Below are positions 12,359 through 23,591 of a stretch of DNA of 64,000 nucleotides, in pieces. The notes below the pieces were generated by a model that did not search any database, was not told the DNA's origin, and saw only the letters and a program-made list of their open reading frames with translations. The stretch comes from Dicyema japonicum. Its lineage: Eukaryota > Dicyemida > Rhombozoa > Dicyemidae. A program made the translations under genes and the position numbers. How positions within the stretch are numbered: position 1 is the first letter of the stretch; every line of letters begins with the position of its first letter. The stretch is from assembly GCA_011109175.1 (NCBI GenBank), contig RDEW01000001.1, forward strand, positions 2,173,485-2,237,484, given 5' to 3'.

Positions 12359-12560
12359 TCAGGTAGTTGCCGCCCTCACTGCGTGGCTGTTCCCTCTCAA
12401 AATTGCGAGCGAAATTCGCTCAAATAGCCAGCGGCGTTCACGGAGGTCTTCAGTGCATGAGGTGATCCGGTTTCCAAGACGTCCGAAAACTCGAGTGTAG
12501 AAAGGGAGTAGGATCCGGAAGTCTCCATAGCAAGGGAAAGAGAAAACTATTAAATAAAAA
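12359..12560 (-). mobile_element. RLE family B LINE, 3' end
   Basis: The minus strand encodes FYTRVFGRLG...RWLFERISLAILRGNS, the family B C-terminus, ending in a stop shortly after. This is a solo truncated 3' end. Confidence 0.65.
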
Positions 12561-12639
12561 TTCACGTTTGATCGCTCAAAGTACAAATCGTGTAGAGATA
12601 TATACAATTGATGCTTTAATATCAAGACTTTTGTCTAGA

Positions 12640-12895
12640 AAATCGCGATTGAGTCAAAATTTCGGAAGAAAATTCCTATTTGAATAATATGATAGAGTGA
12701 GCTCGATGAGGAAATGCAAATTCATTTTAATCGTCGATACGTGGACACAGAACACCAAAAACCCTTCTGAACTGCATCGGATCGCGTATAGGATAGAGAG
12801 AAACGAGCTGGTTTGTTGAGCGTATTTCCTTATAAATCGGTAGGGGAAATGCGTTTCAATTCTGAGAGCGACCAACCTTGATTTAATAAAACTTT
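12640..12895 (+). mobile_element. RLE family B LINE, 3' end (decayed)
   Basis: Plus-strand reading WFVERISL...IGRGNAFQF with internal stops. It is the same C-terminal signature as at 12359-12560 but in the opposite orientation, so two 3' ends lie back-to-back. Confidence 0.5.
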
Positions 12896-13254
12896 TAGTA
12901 TTTGTTAACTGTTCGCGCTTTTTCGAATAACTCTGAGAAAGATAATTATTTTTTATTTATGAGAAAATTAGGTAAGGTTCAGTTAAAATACATGAGTCCA
13001 GCTCCGACGAGTCTGGATACCTATCTATGGTCTCTCATGGCATTCCAACCACTAAGTCGTTCTAGGTCGTCCGCAGAAGGGTTTGTCACAACTGTCAGAG
13101 TAATCTTCTATCGCTTTGTTAGTGGGTGCATTCGGCTTCATTCTTAATACATGTCCAAAAAACCACCTCAATCAGAACCTATAATTCTATATTATATATT
13201 TTTTTCTAAAAATTGTTAAATACTATTTATCAAATTAATATTTAAATAATTTAA

Positions 13255-13458
13255 TCAAATTATTAACACGTATTGGTTATTTGTGTAAGTTGATGAAATC
13301 TCAACGGTAATACAATGTATGACACCAACTAGTACTAGCAAAGGATCTGCCGCACGTAAAGGTTCATCAAATTCAGCAATGTGGCAAATGTACTCTTCAG
13401 AATCAACCTTAATAAAAATGTTAACTTGTAGTAATAATGTTTTAGAGGACCCATCCAC
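13255..13458 (-). other. Unassigned open segment
   Basis: A minus-strand frame of 67 codons (LLLQVNIFIKVDSEEYICH, then LRAADPLLVLVGV) looks protein-like. I recognise no family and could not extend it through short introns. It may be an exon or relic. Flanking sequence 12900-13250 and 13460-13600 shows nothing further. Confidence 0.2.
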
Positions 13459-13599
13459 GTAATACTCTTTGGATGTGCTCTAATATTTGTTGTCTTTGTT
13501 TTGCATGCCTTCTCTAAGTTGGCTTAAATTTAATTTTAATATTTTTAATTTCCGTTTTTTTTCTTTATTTAGATTTTTTAATTCACGGTTATCTCTGGT

Positions 13600-14010
13600 G
13601 TTGTTATTATTATTATTCAATGTTTGAAGGAAGCAATATTGTGGTTAAGTCCTTCCGATGACTTTTATTGATTAGCTGTCTGCCCTTATTGATTATAAGT
13701 TATCAAGGTTTTCATATGCTCGCTTATTTATGGAAAAACTACCTAAATTCTAGTCAACATACCCGATCATTCTTCTTTATTAAGCAACTACCAAATAGTT
13801 TGCTTGGTAGTGGTTTCGTGGCGGACACCAAGCTACCTTTTTCAGATTTTGAGAACTGAATTCTCATTGAATGCCCGTGATTTCACCTTTTTCGAGAAGT
13901 TCCTTGGTGAGGAGTTCTTTCTTCATAACTAATAGGAACTCCTCCGCATGAACGATCTTGCTTCCAAATGTGTGTCTTATGAAAGGAAATGGTGGGTAAA
14001 ATAAAAACAA
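13600..14010 (-). mobile_element. LINE tail relic with (TAA)n
   Basis: The minus strand reads EEFLLVMKKELLTKELLEK followed by decayed sequence ending in TTGAATAATAATAATAAC. Position and composition match the C-terminal segment of the 2A-clade LINEs (compare 14200-14500). It is a weak relic. Confidence 0.35.
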
Positions 14011-14199
14011 TAAATTAATCCGAAATTTTTTTTATAATTGTCTTTTGGATTGTGAAGTTTCGGTGTATTGAAGCCTGTCTGTATGGAAACTTTTTAAAAT
14101 TTTGCTGACTCATCCGAAAAATCGGATTAATGGGGGTTTACTGTTTTTGTCTCGTTTCTGAACGGTATTTTACGAAAATTATTATCTAACCACGAAAAA

Positions 14200-14500
14200 A
14201 GAAACACATAGAAAGGAGGAGTTAAACCATCTAATTAAGTGATCCCTGTAAACCTCAACAAGATCGAGAGTTTTTTGCTGTACTCTTCAGCTTTTTTGAA
14301 TCCACGACGTTCTTCTTTCGTGAGAATTTGGAGAGGGATAGGCTTTTTTCCCAATGTATGTGAACCGGCGGCTTCTATTGCTGATTGGTAGAATCGATCG
14401 GATTCCGAGCCACAGATAGTGATTATTCCGGATTGGAGTTTAGAAAGGTTTTGATGACGTTGAAACTATTCTTTAGCCTGGTAACATTTTTTGTGGTTGC
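14200..14500 (-). mobile_element. LINE (2A clade) 3' end
   Basis: The minus strand encodes GKKPIPLQILTKEERRGF and then KKLSILLRFTGIT, followed by the box GGGATCACTTAATTAG (14229-14244) and a decayed pyrimidine tract. It is closely related to 9980-10250 and 61970-62340. Confidence 0.65.
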
Positions 14501-14890
14501 AGTCGATGTCAGTCACAAAAGAACAACTCATAAATACAAGTAAGCAGTCGAACCATTAAGACACACATTTATTTAATAACATCAAGACAACTAAAAAGTA
14601 AAACCAACAAATTAATTTCAGCTTTAACAAATATTGAATTCTAGACTGACCCATCGGTAATCCCACTGATTTCATGAAGTGTTTCTACTAATTTCATCAG
14701 AGAAACCCGATCGGGGTGTTCTTTCTCAGGACATATCGGGATTCCTCTGCATGTAACCTCCAAAATATGTAATTATTGACGTATTAATTAAAACATGACG
14801 TTTGTCCTTACAAAAACATTATACTAAGAATTGTATAATTAAACAATTTCAAAATATTATTAGGAAATATTAGAATGTTAGTAAATAGAG

Positions 14891-16523
14891 TTATTGTTTT
14901 AGAAATTTAATGTAATTATTAAGTTCCGCACTCTTCTGCATTTCATCATTTAGTTTCCCCACAAGCCATTTGCTAAGTCTCTATGACGTCAATGATGACG
15001 TAAAACCTTAAGTGCTTCATTCTCCACAACAGTTTTATCAGCTTCGTCGTCAAAAGGTTGAGATCTTCTGTGTATGATATTCCTGGTGACCTTCCATTCT
15101 TTAGTCATACTTTCCTTCAGTGATGAACCTGTTATGTTTAGGTCAACAATTACACAAATCGTCTATTTGTTTGTCTAAATATTCGCTAAGATCATCCTCG
15201 ATTATGGTCACGTTTGGTGGTTCGGAGGAATCTTCAATATTAACCTCTTCTATTCCAATGAAGTTGGTCTCATCCAAGTATCCGTCGAAGAGATCTCTAT
15301 CTATTTGGTTCTCTGTAAGTTTCTCAGTTAGGCTGACTTCCTTACTTTTGGATTTGGTGAGCTGAAAATTAAGTGAAGATTCAAACTTGTCTTCTCAAAT
15401 GAGTCAGGGACCTCGTATAATTCCAAATATCATCAACTTCCCCTCTCGACTCTATTTGGGTCTCAATTGCATTTTGTAGTTCTGTGACAGATTTTTCATG
15501 TCTCCGAATTTCATCCTGGATGGCTTCAGTAGACATTAAAATACTCCCATAAGCTCCACCATATAAATTTTTCTCAACACTAAACAAAAGTTCTTTAAAT
15601 GACTTCTTCATCCTTACCTTGACACGTGCTGGCCTACAAAAAATATGTCTGATCTTTTCAGAATAAAGTCAAAGATCTGGTAGTCAAGGTGAAGACGAGA
15701 TGCGAAAATAAACCCAATTTTTTTAAGAGACATTCCTGTGGTCCTTTCCTTCAAAATAGTTAACCACTGCTTACGTGAAAGGACATAAATCTGATGTGTC
15801 GTATAATACAGCCAAACATCATTCTTTTGTAGTCAGACAGTTGGTTGATTTGGCATTTTATGATCTCTATGAGATGATCCTCTGAAATGGTAAGGGACCA
15901 ACTGATCACCAAGAATTGAATCAAAGAGGTCAGGTCTGTTTTCAAAAAGTGCCTCCCCCAATCGTTCAATGTAAAGTTTTATTAAATCGGCAACAAAGGA
16001 CACAGAGTAATCCTGAATTCGCACATGTCCCCCAGAATTATATATTTGAACGACTTTCTCCAACTCTACAAGTTTAGTGGAATTCCTATAAATTCCTTTT
16101 TCGTAAATCCCTGGTTCATGAATTATTTACAATCACCTTCCTGCTCCACATAGGCAATCCAATCAGTAAAGAAATCGGGGATGAGCAGTGCACTACCATT
16201 AGTTTTCTCCGCAGCCTCCTTGGGGGTCACTCCAAACACTTTATTGTTGGCCTTGAAACGACCTTTCGTCGGTGTTATGGGTTTTTTTCTCACACTTTTA
16301 GACTAAATGTTAATTGCTGTTAATGGATATGACAGTGAACTAAATATACCTTGTTAGTCACGTGTGATGACCGTAGACTGGCAGATGTCTAATTTAAGTC
16401 AAAACAAATATGCCTCTTTGTATGACTCGATCCTGAAGCGAACAGATTTCGCCTTACTTTTGTCTTGACTGCTACAAAAATGATAAATAAATCGTACAAT
16501 ATCCTCCGTAGGATGGTTGACAT
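14891..16523 (-). CDS. RALBP1: RalA-binding protein 1 (RhoGAP plus Ral-binding coil)
   Basis: Effector of Ral GTPases with RhoGAP activity. Minus-strand exons give 451 aa: a basic N-terminus, then the RhoGAP domain (VFGVTPKEAAEKT, GIYEKGIYRNSTKLVEL, VADLIKLYIERLGE, then TGMSLKKIGFIFASRL), then the Ral-binding helical region (EAIQDEIRRHEKSVTELQ...RSLTHLRRQ) and a coiled-coil C-terminus ending NYIKFLKQ. Order and key segments match human RALBP1 (about 655 aa), which has a much longer N-terminus. The arginine in GIYR, equivalent to the GAP arginine finger region, is kept. Introns: 16472-16497, 16378-16405, 16303-16349, 16111-16136, 15882-15909, 15749-15774, 15618-15637, 15362-15386, 15129-15153 and 14981-15006. 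The 47-nt intron 16303-16349 could instead be 38 nt. The start at 16523 is the first in-frame ATG. Confidence 0.9.
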
Positions 16524-16559
16524 TAAAAATTTACGCAGATAATGCTTAATAAGACTAAA

Positions 16560-17485
16560 TGGCCGTCCATACTTGCATCATACGACTAAAGTCCAGGCAA
16601 AAATTATCTACGTTTTGTTTGACGTACAAAAAAAAGTACATTTAAGGTAGAGTAAGATATTTTATTACAAAAACAAATAGTAATGAGCCACAACTAGGGG
16701 CACTTTCCATTAAAATATTCCACTAAAGTAACCGTCACTAACAATCTGTTTTACTCTTCTAAAGTCAATTTTAGACGTTGCTTAGGGCATTTTCCATATA
16801 ATTTGGGGATATTTATTATTAAGTAAAGACAATAAAGCACATTACGACGTATCAAACCACTCACAGTAGTTAATTAGAAACACGGAAATCATATAACAAG
16901 TCTCTGATAACTCTTCAATACTCTTGAACAACAAGAAATCGATTCCCATAATAATTCGATGACTGAAATTTGTGCCAAATGCAATTTATTTGTTTTAATT
17001 AGGATTTTCGTATATACCAGTGCCCAGTCGACTTGAAGGACATACATTTATGATCACAAGGATTTTGATGAAGATATAATCAGGTAGAAAGTGAATTTCT
17101 TAAGAAAACATAGATCTTGTCACATTTTGCGGGTTTCAGTTTTTCTGGAATTTATCGGATAAATCTTTAACAGGTGTTATTCTCGTGAAAGAGGCTTTCG
17201 ACATTGAATCTGTCGTAATTTGGAATCACCATTTTCCATGTCTTCCAAAAAACCTTAACATTGGAAGTGAGAATACTGAGAATTTTGACTCTGGAACCTA
17301 TGTGGAATAAATTTGATTAAACAATCAGAAAGAGACATTTAAGGGGTTTAATTCTACCAAGGACAAAGGCCATAAATCTACAATCAAACATGGTAGGCAA
17401 TAAAACTATTGTTTAAATACTTTCAATAATTTAAAGCTAAAATCACTATTTTTATTGATTCCTTTCTTTTTATCCTCAGGAAAAA
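16560..17485. other. Intergenic, no feature recognised
   Basis: AT-rich sequence upstream of RALBP1. Minus-strand 17170-17290 has a short protein-like run (FWKTWKMVIPNYDRFN), but it cannot be extended or identified. Confidence 0.3.
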
Positions 17486-17489
17486 TCAA

Positions 17490-18260
17490 AAAAGATGGTA
17501 AACAAACTAATTAAGTGATCCCGGTTCCCTTTATAACTCTCAACAGTTTCATCCTTTGCTCATCAAGGGACCCTTCCACTTTCCGGAAGTGTGTGTGCTT
17601 GTGTCTACACAGAAAGTCGATGAGGACGGATGTCTGAGGAAAGATAGTCTATTTCAGTTCGTGCCATGGATGAACATAGTGTATTCGCATGCTTTTTCAG
17701 AACCGGAGAAATCAGCGACCATCCCTTTCTTCCATTTAGGAGTTAATTTAATTTATTAACACCTAAATTACAAGAAAGATGATAAGAGTTATCACCTAAT
17801 CAAGTGATCCTGGTGTCTATACCAGTCCTTTTCTTACGGTTAGTTTTGGAGTCTCCAAAACGGGGAAGGTTTCTTCTCGTATCTCGGGCAGGTGTCCATA
17901 TATAGTTTGATGTCAGTACCGAGAGGATGGTTAGGGGGCTTTGCCATCTTGAGGAAGTCCCAATGGCGTTCCGTAAGGTATTCCATGAGTGGGGGGACGT
18001 TTAATGTTTTCTAAAGTAACGACGTGAACGTCCTTTTCGACGATCTCAACAATATTTTGAGACATCAGTTTTGTAAAACTTCCAGCTTGCTCTGTACCGA
18101 TAGTAATAACGGGGCAATCTATTCAGCACAACCGTAGTTGCTACTCGGTAGAACAATCTGTTTGTATAGATGTTCTAACGATGGGCAGGAAAATATTGGG
18201 GAATGCTTAAAAACCTTGAGAATTCCAATAACTCTTAGCTTTTTTGATTACGTCATTCTG
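17490..18260 (-). mobile_element. Two LINE (2A clade) 3' fragments in tandem
   Basis: Two successive minus-strand copies each start with the box GGGATCACTTAATTAG or a variant (17505-17520 and about 17797-17812). Behind them lie C-terminal coding relics. The second copy reaches the post-RT region (18040-18250), matching 6760-7010. Both are frame-broken. Confidence 0.6.
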
Positions 18261-18659
18261 TAAAGATGAAAGAGTACACACTTCACCACTTTGATGTGTG
18301 GACAAATCACTGTTTAACATTTTATCACAACGAGGTGTCAAAAAAATCATCAGTATTTTATCAATGACTCACAAAAATCAGTCAGAAAGTTGATGTGGCG
18401 ACGTACTTATATTGCACGAGATACCTACTTAGTTTCATGATATGTGAAAGCCTCTGTCTTTTTTCTTCTTGTAAGAATGGACGAAGTTAAGACCCAAAGT
18501 TCTGAGCAAAAGAAGTATTGGATGTACATTATAATCTTGCCCTGTCCAAAAATGAAAGAACTTTGAAGAGTCAGAAGCTGTATTGAGTACTGATAGTAAA
18601 AGACTCTGAAAGTAAAATAAAGACTGAAGATAGTTCATTCTTTAATAATACAGTATATT

Positions 18660-18745
18660 TATTCATTTTTACCGAAAATGGTCCCCGCCGATATAATCGA
18701 CGAAGCGTTGCCTTTCACGATTGCACTGGAGATCACTGGGGATTC
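18660..18745 (-). mobile_element. RLE family B LINE, solo 3' terminus
   Basis: The minus strand reads SSAIVKGNASSIISAGTI, nearly the same as the C-terminus at 3840-3900. Only about 85 bp remain. Confidence 0.6.
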
Positions 18746-18788
18746 GAAAAGGGATTTTTATATGACATTTCATCTAATTACATTTTAA

Positions 18789-19575
18789 ATGCTCCTGCCA
18801 ATTGTGATAAGCAAAAAGTCCTATTTGTTTTGTGTCTTCGAAAAGAAGAAAGAGTTGTTTGAAAAGACAGAAGATGTAAGAAGGCTTGCCTGCCTCAAAA
18901 CAGCCAGTTGTCACTCGACGGGGGCCTGGATGAACGCTCATCCATCTGCCGAAATTGGAAACCTGTTGGATGATGAGGCTGTGAGAATAGCTACCTCGCT
19001 TCGTCTTGGTCTTAAATTGTGTGCCGAAAGAAAATGCCGCTGTGGACGTTGGATCGATCCCTTTGGTTATCATCCTTGTCATGCAAGATGAGTGCGGTTC
19101 GTTTCCCCAGACACTCCTGTCTTAACATGACATTAGAGAATTCCCTTGCCTCTTCTGGACACCATTGCCTGTTAGAACCTGCTGATCTTTCCCGAAACGA
19201 TGGAAAACGCCCTGATGGGATGACGACTTTTCCATTCGCCAACGGACGAAACCTGAGCTGGGACGCGACGTGTGTTGATACTTATTCCCTGTCTAATTTG
19301 GTTGCTTCTGCTTCAGACCCAGGACATGCTTCAAAGCAGGCCGAGGAACGAAAGAGGAGGAAGTACATGAGAATTTCGGAGGAGTATCTTTGTGTTCCAT
19401 TCGCAGTGGAAACGTCAGGAATCCTTGGCCCCCAAGCAGATGAGTTGGTTCGTAAGATCGGCTCCATGATTCAAGCTGTGACCAAGGATCCGCCAGAGAC
19501 TGGTTGGTTCCGAGAACGTATCTCGTTGGCTATTGTTAGGGGAAATAGCATGGCCATTCAAATGCCTTAATTTAA
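18789..19575 (+). mobile_element. RLE family B LINE, C-terminal third
   Basis: Contains ACLKTASCHSTGAWMNAHPS, the Cys-rich knuckle CRCGRWIDPFGYH, then after a frameshift near 19085 the nuclease-like block (GKRPDGMTTFPF, WDATCVDTYSLS) and the end PFAVETSGILGP...RISLAIVRGNS. The last 183 codons (19019-19570) are open, which suggests a fairly young copy. Confidence 0.75.
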
Positions 19576-19849
19576 TTTTTATTCATTTGATAATGAATTT
19601 TTTAGTTAAAAAAAATTACATTTTTAGATGCTAAATCTGTTTATAAGACCTTAAAAATCAATTCTAGAATCTTAAATTTTTTTTTCATTTTGTGGTTTTT
19701 ATGACAACTTTATAGTTTTACTTAAATGAAGAACTTTGAGAAATTTGTATGATTTTTGGTCGGTCCCAAAATCGGCGGATTCGAGAGGTCGTTTTTTTAT
19801 TTTTGTAAGATAAAAAATAACTTTTAAATAATTAATTTATGCTAAGCGC

Positions 19850-20775
19850 TACCCGCTTTAAAACACTTGGGTTTGGACATCAATGTTAACAAATCAGAGT
19901 TAAAAATGTCTCATATCCAAACACCGACTTTCCCTCTATCAAGGAGTCTTTTAACGAACTGCTTCCTGGGGTCCCGACTGTGCCAGTTGATAAATTATAT
20001 TTCCTCGGATGCCCACTCAGCTAAGAAGAACTCAAGAACCATCTACTTTCCAAAAATGAAGAATTAACACGCCTTGGAAAAAGATTGTCATGTCTCGACT
20101 TTCACACATCTTGCTTCCTGATGAGAAAAAACATCGGACTACCCAAGCTTTTATACCTACTCCGATGTTCACCCTGCTACGAACAATACGACAGTCTACT
20201 TTCGATAGACAAATCTTTCAAACAAACTGTTGAGCCACTAATTAACGTCCACTTCGACGAACTTGGTTGGAAGCAATGTAAGCTTCCCTCAGGTTTTGGG
20301 GTGTCGGTCTAAGATCGGCGCTGGAGGTCGCGTACCCGGCATATCTATCGTCTCTCTCAAGCTGCAGACATTTGACACGGCAAGTCCTTCATCACACTGC
20401 TGGACTTCGCTGGAATGAGTCATTTGACGAAGCTTGTCGGAAATGGAACGGGTCCGGACTCAAAATCCACGAAGACTCAACGAAACAAAGTAATTGGGAT
20501 AACATTGTCTGCTCCAAAATTTTGGAAGATTTTAAAAAAGAAGAAAATCAACATCGTCTTGCTTGTTTGGTGTCAGCTTCAAGTGGAGGGAGTGGATGTG
20601 CTCGTCAGAGCTCTGAAGGCTACAGGCTTCCCAGCACAGCTTGAACCAGTGGGTCTCGATCGAGGAGATGGAAAGAGACCTGACGGGATGACCCTTTTCC
20701 CTTTCACATCCGGAAGATCTTTGGTCTGGGACGCAACTTGTGTTGACACATTCTCAAGCACGAATATTTAAAAAT
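19850..20775 (+). mobile_element. RLE family B LINE with internal deletion
   Basis: Starts in the RT thumb region (RKNIGLPKLLYLLRCSPCYE, then INVHFDELGWKQCKLP) and passes through ENQHRLACLVSAS. It then jumps directly to VRALKATGFPAQLEPVGLDR...WDATCVDTF. Compared with 3170-3620, the whole Cys knuckle (about 100 codons) is missing at roughly 20585. Confidence 0.7.
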
Positions 20776-20789
20776 CAGTTCAGACATCT

Positions 20790-21275
20790 GGAGCAGCTGC
20801 TTCGACCGCGGAAAACCTAGAAATCAAGAAATATTCCTGCCTCGGGGACCGCTACCGATTTATTGAAGAAATTATCTGGTAGTGTAAATCCCGTGGCTTA
20901 AGTCTCTCAATGGAAAAGTCAAAAGCTATGAGAATTTCACACAATATAAAGTTTTTTCGACAGGAGTACACACTGATGATATCAGCAATGTTGATCATTT
21001 GCGTTATTTATGTGTCTGTTATGGGTGTAGAGGAAATTATGAAAAAGGTGCCAAAATGAGGAAAAAGGCATACAAGCACTTCTGTGTCTACGAAAACTCG
21101 ATTTGAAGAAAAAGACGTTTATCTTTATTTTTGAAAGAATTTTCCATCTACGGATGTGAAGGATGGTATTTTTCGCCCAAAAGAGAAAGAATAATCAATT
21201 TTTTGAACATAACGAGGAGGATGGCAATCAAGCTGGCCCTTCATAAAAAGGGTGAAGAACCGCTAGATGAAGAGG
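20790..21275 (+). mobile_element. RTE-type LINE, RT C-terminal fragment
   Basis: Decayed frames give KSRGLSLSMEKSKAMRISHN, VDHLRYLCVCYGCRGNYEKG, YGCEGWYFSPKRERIINF and ITRRMAIK. This is the YLG...YGCEtW...nm.R series that follows the RT in RTE-like proteins. Confidence 0.6.
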
Positions 21276-21284
21276 AGAAAACCC

Positions 21285-21370
21285 TGATTGTTATGTTGGT
21301 TGTCAGATTATCATTTTTGACTCTCATTAATACATTTATACCCAAAATGTTGGAATTACCACGATTTTGG
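21285..21370 (+). repeat. Dispersed repeat, copy 1 (mate at 27061-27155)
   Basis: About 85 bp nearly identical to 27061-27155 in the same orientation (GGTTGTCAGATTATCATTTT ... CCCAAAATGTTGGAAT). No coding potential or termini recognised. Confidence 0.7.
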
Positions 21371-21889
21371 AAGACTACTGTCAATCCCATCAACAACAGT
21401 GATGACTGAAAAATCCCCCCAAACGACAAACAAGTCAAAAACACAATATATGACCTCACATAACTCACAAAATCATATACCGATAAATCCTGACGCCAAC
21501 GCACGTGGCCAGCCATCTGTAGTGGTGATCGAACCCTACAATACAGGTTTTGCAAACTCGACAGTGTTTACAGCTATTAAATCTGAAATATTCCAAAATA
21601 AGCACACGTGGTGTTCACAAAATAAACAGTCAAAGAAGTCTTTTTATTGGTTTCGTAAGTTACTTTTGTTGCAAAACGGAAACATTTCTGTAGACAATGC
21701 TCCACCACGACTTCGAGTTGAAACATATTGAAGTTTTAAGAACTATCTACCTAATTTTGTCTACAAGTATGGGATATCTCATTCCAGAAATTTGCTCAAC
21801 CTTATTATTAATGTAACAAATTTAAAACCATATTACCTTGCAGATTCTTATCATTCTTAGTCGAGAAATCCCTCCACTGCATTCAGTTG

Positions 21890-22010
21890 GAGACCTCGAT
21901 GGTTACATCAAAATCCCCAGAAAGATCAATGTCAAGGATTGTAGTTGCATTTTGGTATCTTTGGTTTACGGCGCAGCAACTCGGACTCTTAGTTACTGTA
22001 AAGCATAGTA
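21890..22010 (+). mobile_element. RTE-type LINE sliver
   Basis: One frame reads ILVSLVYGAATRTLSYCKA, matching the YGxETWtL motif after the RT in RTE-like LINEs. It lies about 600 bp beyond a larger fragment of the same group. The stretch 21375-21890 holds a 110-codon frame with no recognisable family. Confidence 0.4.
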
Positions 22011-22349
22011 ATTTGTCAGTTTTTGTTGCGTTAACAATGAGTTGTGGAAGCAAATTATTTTTCTAACAATTTGATCTTTCGAGCTTTTTCAACACAGGAA
22101 ACGATAATATTTTTTTGGAATAAATAATTCAAGATTTTGCACATCACAGCCGCATGGAAGTTGGTGGTTGTAAAGTTGTTGTTTTTGATTGCTTTTTTAT
22201 TATCACTGACAAATTAGGAGGGAAACATGGCCGCCTTGTGATCCCGACCTCCTTAAGCAGCCATCTCACCTCTGTTCGGCGTTCGTCCTTAGATCCGATG
22301 CACTTTCTGCACGTCTTCATCTCATCGTGGATACAACTTTTGTCCCCCT

Positions 22350-22425
22350 TTTTTATGGACTCAGAAGATATCGAACACGAAAACATCTGATGCGGCAATG
22401 TCAGGGTTCAAATCTGCATGAAGGA
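22350..22425 (+). repeat. tRNA-like (Pol III promoter-like) sequence
   Basis: An A-box-like TGGACTCAGAAGA is followed about 45 nt later by a good B box (GGGTTCAAATC, 22404-22414). It does not fold as a tRNA by eye, so it is more likely a tRNA-derived SINE head. A (-) LINE-like frame overlaps at 22144-22398. Confidence 0.35.
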
Positions 22426-22639
22426 ACAAGGTAATACATGAAGGAACAATCAGTATTCGAATGTTCCCTGAAATTTTCAGAGAAATTAAAGTAAATTTTT
22501 TTCCAGGAAATCATAATTAATTAAGGATAACTAACAAATGATAAAAATGAATAATTGGTAAATTAATCAAAATAATGTTATCATGATAATTTGTTTAATC
22601 GAGTATATTAATAACCACTGAAAACAAAGTTAATTTCAT

Positions 22640-22870
22640 TATTATTAGCACTTTCACGAGAGCCATAATATTTGTGACACCACATGTGCAGCAAAAAATA
22701 TAAGAAAAAGAGTTACCTTGTTCCAGAATTTTCTGTTCTTAGTCAGATTCCTCAGTTTGTCCAGGTTGTCAGCAGATGTCGATGTTTTTTTATGCCTTTC
22801 AGATCGCCTTGTAAAACGACCGGGAGGGTTGTTCTTGGTCTTTTACAAAAGCGTTTTACACAGTTAATTT
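22640..22870 (-). mobile_element. RTE-like LINE (family C/D) 3' end
   Basis: The minus strand reads CKRPRTTLPVVLQGDLKGI...TKNRKFWN, the C-terminal RGRP..TLP.....DL block of the intact element at 40616-43558. It ends in the family tail (CTCTCGTGAAAGTGCTAATAATAATG). Confidence 0.65.
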
Positions 22871-22879
22871 TATCAAAAA

Positions 22880-23590
22880 AATCTTTTGAAAATAAATTCA
22901 AATTTTAATAATCGGGGCCCACTAGGGCCTGCAGGCATTGAACACACTATGGGCGTTACCCCAGGAACCCAATGTTCTGAAGAGTTATTGTGTCATTCTA
23001 GGCTCTTTCTCCTCAATCCTGCAAGCCGCACGATTAGCCTGATAAACTATCACGTGCTATGGCAAATAACGCCAGAAGTATCAACAGAGATCGACTGTAA
23101 AAAATATTAAAATAAAACAATTCAGAATACTATTTTTATGAGAAAATAATGGTTAGCAAGTTGCTTATCATAAACTTATTTTTCCATTTAAGTTTATGTG
23201 ATATAATAATAACTGAATATCATTATTCTTAGTTGATTCAAAGCATCCATATAGTGGGTTCTCATTTTTCATGAAATTATCGATCTTCTATGAAGGTGGT
23301 TATTATTTTAAATTAGAATTTATTTAACTACTTCTTTATTACCAAAGAATCACCGTGTTGATGAAGGGCAAATGTCTTCAACTAACTGATGATCTTAGTT
23401 CTCACAATCAAAGATAAACCGTCAAGTGGAGCAAGGAAAAGCAATAAATTTTAGATTATAAAAAAATATTAAAAAGTAAATTTATTGTTAAAAATTAAAT
23501 TTTTAGTTTCAATTAATATATTAACAAAAATTAGTTTTTAAACTGGCTAATCATATTTCAATAAAATTTTTACTTTTAAAATTTAGTCAA
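22880..23590. other. Intergenic, no feature recognised
   Basis: A GC-richer patch at 22912-23095 contrasts with the surrounding AT-rich DNA but encodes nothing I recognise. 23100-23590 is low-complexity AT-rich sequence upstream of the chitinase start. Confidence 0.3.
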
Positions 23591-23591
23591 A

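Noticed and set aside
21890-22010. Ionotropic glutamate receptor-like segment (SRIVVAFWYLWF...) in one frame
   Set aside because: Another frame of the same bases reads VYGAATRTL, the RTE LINE motif, and an RTE fragment lies just upstream; no other receptor parts are present.
22144-22398. Minus-strand 84-codon Cys/Lys-rich frame as a gene
   Set aside because: No family, no splice extension, and it overlaps tRNA-like and LINE-like sequence; too weak to annotate as coding.
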